In this document: in pieces, positions 9,145 to 17,928 of the stretch
Layout: each line of letters opens with the position of its first letter
Position numbering within the stretch: position 1 is the first letter of the stretch
Position numbers and translations under genes: made by a program
Notes under the pieces: model-generated
What the model was told of the DNA's origin: nothing
What the model saw: only the letters and a program-made list of their open reading frames with translations
Databases searched by the model: none
Source of the DNA: Aureispira sp. CCB-QB1
GTDB taxonomy: Bacteria; Bacteroidota; Bacteroidia; Chitinophagales; Saprospiraceae
Direction: 5' to 3'
DNA length: 64,000 nt
Assembly (NCBI GenBank): GCA_945870185.1
Contig: CAMBRK010000015.1
Span: 1 to 64,000, forward strand

Positions 9145-9594
9145 TTATTTTTCTATATCCAATCGTACCTTTTGTAGCATTACACGATTATTCCTCAAAG
9201 GATAGATTTTCCTAATATCCATCCATTTTGAATTTTCCAAAATAAAAATTGGTAGAATCCCTATTTCAAACCAAATTTCAAAATCTACATTTAGTATATC
9301 TGATTTAGTAACCGTAACTATGAATTGATTTGTTTTATCAGTTTCTTGGATTTTTACCAAATTATCTTTTACTACCAAGTTAATATCATTGTCTCTAATT
9401 AATGTTTTCTCAAAGTTGGGTATTGTTGTAAATAGAACTTTACTTTGTCCTAACTTTAATTTTGGAAAATTTTGGAACTCTGGATACCAACTTTTCAAAA
9501 CCACTTCTGGCTTACTTTTAAATCGTAAGGTGTCTTGTCCATAAGTATAGCTTTTCACCATAAATACCAATTCAAATAAAAATACTAATTTCAT
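9145..9594 (-). CDS. Small secreted protein of unknown function
   Basis: I do not recognise the family. The frame opens further upstream, but the ATG at 9594 gives a good signal peptide (MKLVFLFELVFMVKSYTYGQ) and avoids overlap with the gene before it, so it was chosen; the product is about 149 residues. The mature part is rich in beta-prone stretches with no cysteine pairs or recognised motif. It lies 10 bases after the DinB-family gene on the same strand and is probably co-transcribed. A role in the envelope is inferred only from the signal peptide. Confidence 0.6.
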   Translation of the reverse strand: MKLVFLFELVFMVKSYTYGQDTLRFKSKPEVVLKSWYPEFQNFPKLKLGQSKVLFTTIPNFEKTLIRDNDINLVVKDNLVKIQETDKTNQFIVTVTKSDILNVDFEIWFEIGILPIFILENSKWMDIRKIYPLRNNRVMLQKVRLDIEK

Positions 9595-9604
9595 TGTTGT
9601 CTTT

Positions 9605-10078
9605 CTAATTGCTAAAACCCACAAACTTCCTCAAAGTCATGATTTGCCCCATATGCAAGGATTCATGAAAAAGATTGAAGGTCAAGGCTGTTTCAAAATC
9701 ATTTACCTCAAAATTCAGGGCTAGTTTGGTTGGTGTATACTCTTTAAATTTTCCTGCTTCGAAGTCTGATGTCATCATTTCAAATGAATACTGCAGCTTT
9801 TCGCCTATTTGTTGGATAAAAGTCTCATCATAATGCCTGGTTGGATGAGTCCCCCGATTAAATTCGTTGACAAAAGATTCTTCTACTGCATAGGGTACTT
9901 GAGCTAGTCCATAAATGATCCTTTGTTGTACGGCAATGATGTGAGCGGCATTCCAAGCGATATTATTTGAAAAACCTTGAGGAATCTGATTGAGCTGTTC
10001 GATGGTAAAGCTTTCGAGTAACTTTTTATAGGCTTTGCGATTTTGAAGGGATATAGTAAAAAGAGATTGCATTGACAT
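9605..10078 (-). CDS. DinB family protein
   Basis: This 157-residue four-helix-bundle protein resembles the DinB/YfiT group, in which three histidines often bind a divalent metal. Candidate ligands are visible in NAAHIIAVQQR (helix 2) and FHESLHMGQIMTLRK near the C-terminus, which is the typical DinB ending. Family members include thiol transferases (BstA/MST type) and many uncharacterised stress proteins, so the reaction is unknown. It precedes the small secreted protein on the same strand. Confidence 0.8.
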   Translation of the reverse strand: MSMQSLFTISLQNRKAYKKLLESFTIEQLNQIPQGFSNNIAWNAAHIIAVQQRIIYGLAQVPYAVEESFVNEFNRGTHPTRHYDETFIQQIGEKLQYSFEMMTSDFEAGKFKEYTPTKLALNFEVNDFETALTFNLFHESLHMGQIMTLRKFVGFSN

Positions 10079-10181
10079 GAATATATTTAATTATCAAACG
10101 AAGATATTAGCAATTGTGTTTTCTCAATTGGGAAAACATTTTCAAAAACTGCTTGTTTGACCGTCCATAATTTAACCAAAA

Positions 10182-10646
10182 ATGAAAATATATACGCTTA
10201 CTAAAAAGCAATTTCTTCCCATCACACTGGATGAAGCCTGGGCATTTTTTTCTACACCGATCAATCTTAAAAAGATCACACCTGAATATATGGGTTTCAA
10301 TATTTTGACCGATCTGGGAGACGGCAAAATGTATCCCGGACAAATCATTCATTACATCGTAACTCCCGTACTTGGTATTCCTATGAGATGGACCACTGAA
10401 ATCACACACGTCATAGACCGGAAATACTTTGTGGACGAGCAGCGTTTTGGACCTTATAGTTTTTGGCACCATCAGCATTGGTTTCGCGAGGTAGATGGTG
10501 GCGTAGAGATGACTGATATTGTCAATTATGGGATCCCAATGGGCTTTTTGGGCCAAATAGCAAATACAATCTTTGTCCAAAGCAAACTGCAGGAGATTTT
10601 TGACTATCGGGAGAAGGTGACTAATGAGATGTTTCCTGCTAAATGA
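10182..10646 (+). CDS. SRPBCC (START-like) family protein
   Basis: The 154-residue protein looks like a single helix-grip domain of the SRPBCC superfamily, which binds hydrophobic ligands in a deep cavity. The typical opening is seen (QFLPITLDEAWAFFSTPINL), followed by alternating beta strands and a C-terminal helix with FDYRE. It has no signal peptide and is likely cytosolic. It is monocistronic and divergent from the DinB gene. No ligand or reaction can be assigned from sequence; close relatives are annotated only as cell division inhibitor/SRPBCC or polyketide cyclase-like. Confidence 0.8.
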   Translation: MKIYTLTKKQFLPITLDEAWAFFSTPINLKKITPEYMGFNILTDLGDGKMYPGQIIHYIVTPVLGIPMRWTTEITHVIDRKYFVDEQRFGPYSFWHHQHWFREVDGGVEMTDIVNYGIPMGFLGQIANTIFVQSKLQEIFDYREKVTNEMFPAK

Positions 10647-10665
10647 ATTAATAAAGTTTTGAAAT

Positions 10666-11229
10666 TTAATCCATTTTGATTTTCAAAAGCTTTATAAGTT
10701 CCTTAATGTCTTCATTTTCATTTGTGGCTGTGGTTCTTTGGTAAGGGTGTCCCATGTAGGTATTAAAATACCATTTTAAGTATCAATGTAAGTTAACTGT
10801 GGTAATATCATTTTTTTGCCAAGCTTTTACAAGGTAGGGAGCGAATTCTTTGTCCCAGTTTTTTACCAGACCTACAGTATGGTGTAGGACAAGCCAAGGA
10901 GTGGAAGAAGTTTCAGATGAAAATTTGGATTGGGAAGGGTAACCATGAACTCTAAGATACATAGCTACTTTAACTAAATTTTCGAGATCGGTTTGTTGCG
11001 CTTTTTGAAGTAATTCTGCACATTCTAAGCTACCATCTTTATTTTTTTGACATTCATTGGAGTCATTTCTTACTTTTTGATCGGATTGGTTTATTTGAAG
11101 CAAGTAGGTTTCTTTTTTCTCATCTGAATCTAAAGCAACAATTTCGTGTACAAATCGATCTGTCAATATTTGTCCATAATTGACATTCAGGCAAATAAAA
11201 AATAAAATAGAAATACTAAAAGTCTTCAT
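10666..11229 (-). pseudogene. DUF6624-like secreted protein cut by an in-frame TGA
   Basis: The open part (11229-10783) encodes 148 residues with a signal peptide (MKTFSISILFFICLNVNYGQ) and the block STPWLVLHHTVGLVKNWDKE, which resembles DUF6624 proteins. The frame stops at TGA (10785-10783), yet the same frame continues for 38 more codons (YLKWYFNTYMGHPYQR and on) to a TAA at 10668-10666. The continued stretch keeps coding-like composition and reads naturally as the missing tail. One substitution (for example from TGG or CGA) would explain the stop. The product may be a truncated but functional protein, a recent pseudogene, or a consensus error in the sequence. The DUF assignment is moderate. 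Confidence 0.6.
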
Positions 11230-11355
11230 ATTGTGTCAGTTTAATATTAATTATAACGAAACTAAATGAAAAACGAGGCTTTAGAATTAATTTTTCATCT
11301 ATTCATTTCCATATGTTATACTTTGAGTTTAATTTTATGATTTTATTCAATAATC

Positions 11356-12924
11356 ATGGAAGCCTCATACGATTATGTAATCATCGGCAGTGGATTCGGA
11401 GGGTCGGTATCCGCACTACGTCTTTCTCAGAAAGGGTACAAAGTGCTCGTCATAGAAAAAGGCAGATGGTATCAACACGCTGATGATTTCCCTAAGTCCA
11501 ACTGGAATCTCCGAAAATGGATGTGGTTGCCCACTTTGGGACTAAAAGGAATTTTTAAGATGACCTTTTATCGTCATGTAGTAGCCTTGAGTGGTGTAGG
11601 TGTAGGTGGCGGATCGTTGGTCTATGCCAATACATTGCCCGTACCAAAATCTCCTTTTTTTAATAGTGGCCACTGGGCTGGACTGGCTGACTGGGAAAAC
11701 GATCTCAAACCACACTACGAAACTGCCAAAAAAATGCTAGGAGCGAATGCGCATCCCTATATGAGCAAAAGTGACAAAGTCATGCAACAACTTGCCAAAG
11801 ACGAAAATGCACCTTTTGCCAAAACTGATGTGGCCGTATATTTTGGGAAGCCTGGAGAAACGGTTGCTGATCCTTATTTTGGCGGAGATGGACCTGATCG
11901 AACTGGATGTGTACTATGTGGTGGATGTATGCTCGGATGTCGATATAATTCTAAAAATACATTGGATAAAAACTACCTACATTTGGCACAACAACTAGGA
12001 GCAAAAATCATAGCAGAAAAAGAAGTAGTAGATGTAGTTCCATTAGATAGTCAAGGAGCACATGGCTATGAAATCACTTTTCAAAACACCTTTGGATGGA
12101 TCAAAAAAACACAAAAAGTAAAGGCCAAAGGCATCATTTTTGCAGGCGGTGTGACTGGTACTGTTCCACTATTGCTTCAATTGAAAAAAAAGTCGTTGCC
12201 TTTGCTTTCTGATACATTAGGAAATGGAGTCAGGACCAACTCAGAAAGCTTGATTGGCGTAACCACTTTTGATAAGACAAACGATTTTTCTGAAGGTATA
12301 GCCATAGGTTCAATCATCCATTTGGATGACCAAAGACACCTGGAACCCGTAAAATATTCTGCGGGATCGGGATTTTTCAGGTTGCTGATGGCTCCTATGG
12401 TGAGTGGGTCGAGTTTTTTGGGGCGATTATTCAGTATGATCAAAGATTTTGTGATGCATCCTATTGATAATTTCAGGGTATTTTTGGTAGATGACTGGAG
12501 TCGAAGGACCCAAATCCTACTGTATATGGAGAGCATCGACAGTACACTAAAAATGGTTACTTCAAAGACGGGAATGACCACCACCCAAAAAGAAAACGGC
12601 CCACCGCCTACAGCATTCAACCCAAAAGCTCAGGAACTTGCTAAAAAAACAGAAGCTATCATCAATGGTAAATCTATGGTCATGAATACGGAGTCTCTCT
12701 TTGGTATACCTACTACGGCTCATATTCTAGGTGGCGCTTGTATGGGAAAAGACGCAACATCAGGGGTCATAGACAAAAACAATAAGGTCTTTAACTATGA
12801 AAATATGTACGTCTGCGATGGCAGCATGATCTCTGCTAATCCTGGTGTGAACCCAAGCCTGAGCATAACTGCTATAACGGAGCGCGCTATGGGATTGATC
12901 AGCGTGAAGGAGTGTAGGACCTGA
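11356..12924 (+). CDS. GMC-family oxidoreductase (cholesterol oxidase-like)
   Basis: This 522-residue FAD enzyme of the glucose-methanol-choline family is expected to oxidise an alcohol, perhaps a sterol-like or lipid alcohol. The FAD-binding motif is IIGSGFGGSVSAL (residues 9-21), and GVGVGGGSLVYANTL follows at the usual distance. The C-terminal catalytic region has TAHILGGACMG and NPGVNPSLSITA, which supply the His/Asn pair. A cysteine cluster, CVLCGGCMLGC, lies in the middle, as in the bacterial cholesterol oxidase-like subgroup. The real substrate cannot be told from sequence. It is divergent from the DUF6624-like gene and convergent with the ATPase gene. Confidence 0.85.
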   Translation: MEASYDYVIIGSGFGGSVSALRLSQKGYKVLVIEKGRWYQHADDFPKSNWNLRKWMWLPTLGLKGIFKMTFYRHVVALSGVGVGGGSLVYANTLPVPKSPFFNSGHWAGLADWENDLKPHYETAKKMLGANAHPYMSKSDKVMQQLAKDENAPFAKTDVAVYFGKPGETVADPYFGGDGPDRTGCVLCGGCMLGCRYNSKNTLDKNYLHLAQQLGAKIIAEKEVVDVVPLDSQGAHGYEITFQNTFGWIKKTQKVKAKGIIFAGGVTGTVPLLLQLKKKSLPLLSDTLGNGVRTNSESLIGVTTFDKTNDFSEGIAIGSIIHLDDQRHLEPVKYSAGSGFFRLLMAPMVSGSSFLGRLFSMIKDFVMHPIDNFRVFLVDDWSRRTQILLYMESIDSTLKMVTSKTGMTTTQKENGPPPTAFNPKAQELAKKTEAIINGKSMVMNTESLFGIPTTAHILGGACMGKDATSGVIDKNNKVFNYENMYVCDGSMISANPGVNPSLSITAITERAMGLISVKECRT

Positions 12925-12965
12925 CTGCTGAAATGAAATGAAGGCAGTTGAAGGAGTGAAGGAGT

Positions 12966-14237
12966 TCAATGACCTAATGAAGCCAAAGAAATTACATTTA
13001 CTCCGTCACTGCGAGTATAACTAATGCCTGTTCCTGTGATTATATTCAAAGATTTTAAGTTTTTTGAGCTGCTATCGCCCAATATGGATGAAAATTTCAA
13101 TAGGTTTTTAGCGGCTTCTTCGATTTGGCTTGTACCTAATTTTATTTCAAAGGCACAAAATTCACCAGCATAATTTTGAACTATGGCATCTACTTCCAAT
13201 CCACTAGAGTCATTATAGTGGTAAACTTTTGCGTCATTAGCTTGTGCATAAACTCGTAGTTCGTGTATTGCCAAAGATTCAAACAAAAATCCGGTAAATT
13301 TAAGATCATTGAGCAATGATTGTTTACTTATACCCAAAGCTGCTACTGCTAATGAAACATCTGAAAAATGTCTTTTTGCTGATTTTCTGAGAGAAGAAGA
13401 TGCGCGAATATGTGTATTCCATGCAAGTTGGTCTTCTATGATCATCAATCTTTGAAGTGAATCTAAGTAGTCATAAATTGTTGGTCTTGAAATATCCACA
13501 ACTTCTTTTTCCCTGATATCCAATTCTAAAGCAGTAACATCTACCATAGTTGCTGTGTTTCTGGCTAAGGATCTGAGCAAATTTCTCACTTTGTCAGGTG
13601 TTCTTTTTACATTAGAGACTCTGCTCATATCAACCTCTGCCAGCAAATCAATATAAGCCCTATTAATTTCAATTGATGATGCCACACTTTTATTCATCAA
13701 TGATGGAAATCCACCTTGTATAATGCGATCTATGATAAACTCCAAATCTATCGGCTCATCTGAAACAGAAATTCCTTTAGAGTCAAATAAGTCTTTTAAC
13801 CGTATACTACCTGATGAATATCCCAATTCCTGCCAACTCATAGTACGCATATCCATGACGGTAAACCTTCCAGCTCCTGAATGCATCTTAACATCTTCTT
13901 CGGGATTGGCGGAGCCAGTTAAAATGAATTGTCCAGTCAAGTTTCTTTGATCTACTTCATGTCGGATATAATTCCAGATTTTGGGAAATTCTTGCCACTC
14001 ATCAATTAATCTTGGTGTGGGTCCTGTCAATAATCTTTTTGGTGCTGCATCAATGAGTATTGGTACCTGATCATCAATATCGAACGCAATTATACTTGAT
14101 GCAAATTGTTTGGCAGACATAGTTTTACCACATGCCTTCATTCCTCTGATCAATAATACTCCAGATGCATCCAGTTTTCTTTTCAACTCTTCATCAGAAA
14201 TCCGTTGTATATATGTTGATTTCGTTTGCATAATCAT
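12966..14237 (-). CDS. AAA-type ATPase with DUF4143 domain
   Basis: The 423-residue protein belongs to the ATP-binding DUF4143 group. Walker A is GMKACGKT (32-39) and a Walker B-like RLIDEWQ follows at about 76-82. A winged-helix-like segment (SRPTIYDYLDSLQRLMIIED) lies in the middle, and the C-terminal part is nuclease-like with EVDAIVQNYAGEFCAFEIK, where the E and D/EIK spacing suggests a PD-(D/E)XK fold. Such genes move widely among bacteria and their function is unknown. The upstream region carries four 23-bp repeats and a promoter, which suggests tight control. It lies next to the Mrr-type nuclease gene. Confidence 0.82.
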   Translation of the reverse strand: MIMQTKSTYIQRISDEELKRKLDASGVLLIRGMKACGKTMSAKQFASSIIAFDIDDQVPILIDAAPKRLLTGPTPRLIDEWQEFPKIWNYIRHEVDQRNLTGQFILTGSANPEEDVKMHSGAGRFTVMDMRTMSWQELGYSSGSIRLKDLFDSKGISVSDEPIDLEFIIDRIIQGGFPSLMNKSVASSIEINRAYIDLLAEVDMSRVSNVKRTPDKVRNLLRSLARNTATMVDVTALELDIREKEVVDISRPTIYDYLDSLQRLMIIEDQLAWNTHIRASSSLRKSAKRHFSDVSLAVAALGISKQSLLNDLKFTGFLFESLAIHELRVYAQANDAKVYHYNDSSGLEVDAIVQNYAGEFCAFEIKLGTSQIEEAAKNLLKFSSILGDSSSKNLKSLNIITGTGISYTRSDGVNVISLASLGH

Positions 14238-14256
14238 ATTTATGGTAAATATGATG

Positions 14257-14264
14257 CAAAAATA
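14257..14264 (-). promoter_or_regulatory. -7 element of the ATPase gene
   Basis: TATTTTTG on the minus strand fits TAnnTTTG exactly and ends 19 bases before the ATG of the ATPase gene. The degenerate unit of the 23-bp repeat array occupies the -33 region directly upstream. Confidence 0.55.
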
Positions 14265-14270
14265 ACACTA

Positions 14271-14362
14271 TTTTACAAATTAAAGAATTTTTACTTTACA
14301 AATTTGGAGTAATTCATTTTACAAATTTGGAGTATTTTACTTTACAGATTTGGAGTTTTTAA
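14271..14362 (-). repeat. Four tandem 23-bp repeats, candidate operator array
   Basis: Units start at 14271, 14294, 14317 and 14340, exactly 23 bases apart. On the plus strand the last three read TTTACA(A/G)ATTTGGAGT with variable tails; the unit at 14271 keeps TTTACAAAT and then diverges. The array fills the gap between the mrr stop codon and the ATPase -7 element. Regular spacing near two helical turns next to a promoter suggests binding sites for a regulator, possibly the ATPase itself through its winged-helix-like segment. There are no unique spacers, so it is not a CRISPR array. Confidence 0.8.
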
Positions 14363-14367
14363 ATTGT

Positions 14368-15249
14368 TTATTGTTCATCAAAAAAATCTTCATCAATCTG
14401 CTTAATTTCATAAGTGGTTTTTACTTGGATTCCAACATTAAATTCATGCATCAAAGAGACTAACTTTAGACCATCAATACATATTATTTTATGGTGAGCT
14501 GATCGTGCTTTTTCTAAAGCTTTAACATCAAAATCTGATGTAGTTACAAAAACACCTTTATTAGTGTCTCCACTCATCGCTCCTATGAAGTTTCTGATGT
14601 CCTTTTCTCTGACTTTTCCTTCATTAAATCGTTTTGCCTGAATGTAAATTTTATCAAGTCCTAATTTATCTTCATTTATGATCCCATCTATTCCACCATC
14701 GTTTGATTTTGAAGTTTCAACAAACTCACCATAACCCATTTTCTTAAGTAATTTGAGCACTACTTTCTCAAAAAAATATGGATCAATGGATTTAAGTTTT
14801 TGTAATAGTTCAGATTTTACTTCACCCTCAATTTTATTAAAGCCTTCGTCGATTAAATCTTGTGGGGAAGAAATTCTAAAATTAGCATGGCTATCATGCT
14901 GTTTCAAATCTTTTTCTTGCTTGTAAAAATCAAAAACTGATGTTTCACTTTCCAAATCTTTTAAAGTAATAGAAGAAGTATGATTTTTTCCCTTTTCTGT
15001 AATTTGAACATGACCACGCTCAGGAAACGTAATATATCCTGCTTTTTTTAAGTATGATTTACCCCAAGCAATTCTATTGTCAATAAGAAGATCACCCGAT
15101 TTAGTAACTTGTTTTAATTGTACATCTGTTAGTTCCGAATAAAATTTTGTTTTTACTTCATCGACTAGTTCTCGAGCTTTTAAAACTTTACCCGATTTAA
15201 GTATTTCAAGTATAGGAATAAAAGTCTCGTCAAATTTCGGTATTTCCAT
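14368..15249 (-). CDS. mrr: Mrr-type restriction endonuclease
   Basis: This 293-residue protein has the Mrr layout: an N-terminal winged-helix domain (residues 1-90) and a C-terminal PD-(D/E)XK nuclease domain. Catalytic residues appear as DGGIDG (D188) and IQAKR (Q204, K206), preceded by the conserved YFFEKVVLKLLKKMGYG helix. Mrr enzymes cut methylated foreign DNA, so no partner methylase is needed and none is present. It is co-directional with the ATPase gene, but the repeat array and promoter between them suggest separate control. The pair forms a small accessory patch. The methyl mark recognised is unknown. Confidence 0.9.
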   Translation of the reverse strand: MEIPKFDETFIPILEILKSGKVLKARELVDEVKTKFYSELTDVQLKQVTKSGDLLIDNRIAWGKSYLKKAGYITFPERGHVQITEKGKNHTSSITLKDLESETSVFDFYKQEKDLKQHDSHANFRISSPQDLIDEGFNKIEGEVKSELLQKLKSIDPYFFEKVVLKLLKKMGYGEFVETSKSNDGGIDGIINEDKLGLDKIYIQAKRFNEGKVREKDIRNFIGAMSGDTNKGVFVTTSDFDVKALEKARSAHHKIICIDGLKLVSLMHEFNVGIQVKTTYEIKQIDEDFFDEQ

Positions 15250-15298
15250 ATTGTATAAATTAAAGCCCTAAAAGCCTAATGCAAATTAAAATATTCCC

Positions 15299-16774
15299 CT
15301 ACTTACTAGAATACACAAAATATTCCCAAGGTTTTAATTCCAGGGTTTCCTCTGCTTTAAATTCTTTTTGAGCTTTGGAGAATACTTCTGTGAAGTTTCC
15401 AGGTTCAGGACTGATTTTGGCTTTTTGAGCTTTAGATGACAGATTAATGATTACCAATACCCTCTCACCATCCTTTTCGCGGGTAAAGGCATAGATATTT
15501 TCGTCATTGCCTGTTTTCACTTTGACTAGTGGTCCACCATGCTCGCCGTTCCATAGCGCTTTGTTTCTGTGCTTGAGATCAAAAAGGGTTTTATAAAAAG
15601 GCGCATATTTATAATCACCCCAAGGCACTTCGTCTTTTTTGAAAAACTCCAGCTTTTTGTCCATGGCAGATTCTTGCCCAGTATATATCAGTGGAAATCC
15701 ATTGAACGTAGCAGTCAAAACCGCAAATGCTTTATGTCCGTCTCCCATACGTGCAAATTCAGTATCTGCCCATGAGTTTTCATCATGATTGGATGTAAAT
15801 TGCATTTGATATCCTTTTTGATATTGGGTGGCTTTTTTGGCTAATATGGCATCAATATCCATTGCTGTCTTTTTTTCTATCTTTTTTTCTCCTTCTTTTA
15901 CATTACCTTGGACCACATTAGCACCTTTGATACGACTTGCTCCTTGATATGCCGCTATCTCATTGAGTGTATGATGCATTTCCCAACCGTAGTCAGAAAT
16001 GAATGTACCATTATTGACAATATCGGGTACTTCGCCTTCTGAAAGCATATAGATCGGCTTCATTTTGTATAAACTATCGGCGCATTGAGCCCAAAAATCT
16101 ACCGGTACACCATGTGCAACGTCCATTCTGTATCCGTCGATTCCTGTTTCGTTGATCCAAAATTTAAGGGCATCGATCATGCCTATACGCATCTCAGCAT
16201 TATCATAATTGAGATCTGCTACATCAGTCCAGCCCCAGGATTTGCCTGTATTGTAGTCGATAGGATCTATGATGTTTCCATTTTTATCCTGAGTATACCA
16301 GTCTGGATGTTCAGTTATCCATGGATTGTCCCATCCTGTATGATTGGGTACCCAGTCGATGATGATATACATACCTGCATCATGAATGGCTTTTACCATA
16401 GACTTGAAATCGTCCATGGTACCATAGTCAGGATTGGTTTTATAATAATCACCTATGGAATATGGACTACCCAATTCGCCTTTTCTGTTTTTTATACTGA
16501 TAGGTTGGATAGGCATAAACCAAAGGATATCAATGCCCATATCTTTTAATCTAGAGATATGTGCTTCAAAAGACTTAAAGGTGTTTTCTTTGGTAAAATG
16601 ACGCAGATTAACTTCATATATAGTTGCATTTTTGTGCCAATCTGGTACACGTGGCTTTTCCCAAGCTGCTTTTGGGGTTTCCGTGACAACTTGTTTTTCT
16701 CTGCAAGACAAAATAAATAATAATGTTGCACCTAAAATTAAAGCAACAACCAAACTTATCTTTGAATATAACAT
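15299..16774 (-). CDS. GH13 alpha-amylase family lipoprotein
   Basis: The 491-residue protein has a lipoprotein signal (LFILSC, lipidated Cys in the lipobox) and is expected on the cell surface or in the periplasm. The glycoside hydrolase 13 motifs are in order: DWVPNHTG (region I), GYRMDVAHG with the nucleophile Asp (region II), LSEGEVPD with the acid/base Glu (region III) and FTSNHDEN (region IV). A C-terminal beta domain follows. It should act on alpha-1,4-linked glucans or maltodextrins; the exact specificity is unclear. With the AraC gene and glgB downstream in the window it forms a loose alpha-glucan neighbourhood, but each has its own promoter. Confidence 0.9.
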   Translation of the reverse strand: MLYSKISLVVALILGATLLFILSCREKQVVTETPKAAWEKPRVPDWHKNATIYEVNLRHFTKENTFKSFEAHISRLKDMGIDILWFMPIQPISIKNRKGELGSPYSIGDYYKTNPDYGTMDDFKSMVKAIHDAGMYIIIDWVPNHTGWDNPWITEHPDWYTQDKNGNIIDPIDYNTGKSWGWTDVADLNYDNAEMRIGMIDALKFWINETGIDGYRMDVAHGVPVDFWAQCADSLYKMKPIYMLSEGEVPDIVNNGTFISDYGWEMHHTLNEIAAYQGASRIKGANVVQGNVKEGEKKIEKKTAMDIDAILAKKATQYQKGYQMQFTSNHDENSWADTEFARMGDGHKAFAVLTATFNGFPLIYTGQESAMDKKLEFFKKDEVPWGDYKYAPFYKTLFDLKHRNKALWNGEHGGPLVKVKTGNDENIYAFTREKDGERVLVIINLSSKAQKAKISPEPGNFTEVFSKAQKEFKAEETLELKPWEYFVYSSK

Positions 16775-16835
16775 AGTAATAAAATTTTATTTTAATGTGG
16801 CTTAATGTGTTTATGACACTAATGATACTTGGTTG

Positions 16836-16843
16836 CAAAGATA
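16836..16843 (-). promoter_or_regulatory. -7 element of the GH13 gene
   Basis: TATCTTTG on the minus strand, about 60 bases before the GH13 ATG, fits TAnnTTTG. A -33 TTG is not evident. The 368-base gap 16775-17142 also holds two hairpins and nothing that looks coding. Confidence 0.45.
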
Positions 16844-16904
16844 AAATTTTGTTAGTAGAATTAGCCTATAAGCAGTAAAATATTTCAAAACCTATTTAAA
16901 ACAT

Positions 16905-16938
16905 GAAAGGCTACCGAAACTTTATCCGGCAGCCTTTC
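16905..16938. other. Stem-loop between two minus-strand genes
   Basis: GAAAGGCTACCG (16905-16916) pairs with CGGCAGCCTTTC (16927-16938) with one mismatch and a 10-base loop. It lacks a T run on either strand, so it may be a weak terminator or an RNA-processing signal between the DUF3244-like gene and the GH13 gene. Confidence 0.5.
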
Positions 16939-17086
16939 AAAATCATTAAAGCCACATTATTTTTTTAGAACATGAAATGAGCATGAGTAGAACCACACAC
17001 ACCGTGATGATTATTTTCATGCGAATTCCATCTGACCTTTATTAACAGGCATTCAGAGAATGCCAATGAAAAAGTAAACAGATGAA

Positions 17087-17125
17087 AAACCGATAATTCT
17101 TATTAACACCCTTGATTATCGGCTT
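17087..17125 (-). terminator. Terminator of the secreted-protein gene
   Basis: On the minus strand CCGATAAT (17122-17115) pairs with ATTATCGG (17097-17090) and is followed by TTTTTC. It lies about 20 bases past the stop codon at 17143. Confidence 0.7.
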
Positions 17126-17142
17126 ATTGTTCTTTTAGATTC

Positions 17143-17709
17143 TTATTTGGTAAAGTCCTTAGAGAAAGACTTACCTTTGACTCCAACAGTTATGGTATAT
17201 GTACCCTCAGTTAGTGACGAAATATCATATCTTTTGTGCACTGCGGTTGTATCCTGCTTATCAGCATAAACAATATTATTATTATTGTCTGTGATATTGA
17301 TGAAAGAAGGATTACCTAGAGTCATTAGGTTTACATCTAGGTTATTTCCGATGTGTGTGATAAAAGGTTTGTAAGTAGTTTCTACTTCATTGGACATCAC
17401 TACCTCAGATTTGTTGATATAAAACTGTTGTTTCAAAATTTTCAAATCGTCAGCGATTTCAATGGTGTACTGTCCGTCAGGAAGATTTTTAAGATTGTAC
17501 TTTCTGTCAGATTTTTTGATGTTTAAGGTTTCTGACAAGATAATGGTGCCCGTAGCTTCTTTGATCTCTACCTCGACGACATTAGACTTCCAATCATTGG
17601 ATTTAATAATAATGGCTTTGTTATTGGCAAATGCAATTGAAGGGACTCCCGTTGCAAATACATTCAGTGTAAGTACTGAAAAAAGTAAGATAATAAATTG
17701 TGTTTTCAT
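17143..17709 (-). CDS. Secreted protein with two beta-sandwich-like repeats (DUF3244-like)
   Basis: The 188-residue protein begins with a signal peptide (MKTQFIILLFSVLTLNVFATG). The rest contains two related blocks: the first ends in YNLKNLPDGQYTIEIADD (about 75-92) and the second in YDISSLTEGTYTITVGVKGK (about 163-182). The shared L-x-x-G-x-Y-T-I pattern is typical of the short Ig-like modules in Bacteroidota surface proteins (DUF3244 or secretion-system sorting-like folds). It is monocistronic with its own promoter and terminator. No function can be given beyond a secreted beta protein. Confidence 0.75.
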   Translation of the reverse strand: MKTQFIILLFSVLTLNVFATGVPSIAFANNKAIIIKSNDWKSNVVEVEIKEATGTIILSETLNIKKSDRKYNLKNLPDGQYTIEIADDLKILKQQFYINKSEVVMSNEVETTYKPFITHIGNNLDVNLMTLGNPSFINITDNNNNIVYADKQDTTAVHKRYDISSLTEGTYTITVGVKGKSFSKDFTK

Positions 17710-17751
17710 GCTTAAAAATATTTGATATGTTAAAAATTCATTTTAATACCA

Positions 17752-17759
17752 CAAAGGTA
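17752..17759 (-). promoter_or_regulatory. -7 element of the secreted-protein gene
   Basis: TACCTTTG on the minus strand about 43 bases before the ATG at 17709. It matches the -7 boxes seen before rpsA and mutS2 exactly. Confidence 0.5.
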
Positions 17760-17928
17760 AGGGCAAAAGTAAAGCGAATTCCACTAGTATATTGGCACAT
17801 AATGGTATTATTTTACCTTACTATGTAAATATTAGTTAATTTTAAGTTAATTTAATACAATATTTTTCAATGAGCCCAAATATATTTAATGAAAATAGAC
17901 TAAATTTGTCCATATTTAAAATATAAAA

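Noticed and set aside
14271-14362. CRISPR array
   Set aside because: The units are contiguous at 23 bases with no unique spacers and no cas genes nearby.
12966-15249. A complete restriction-modification or multi-gene defence island
   Set aside because: Only the Mrr-type nuclease and the ATPase are present; no methylase, specificity subunit or other defence genes are beside them.
16085-16549. Plus-strand open frame of 154 codons inside the GH13 gene
   Set aside because: It is antisense to the conserved GH13 motifs and has no homology pattern of its own.
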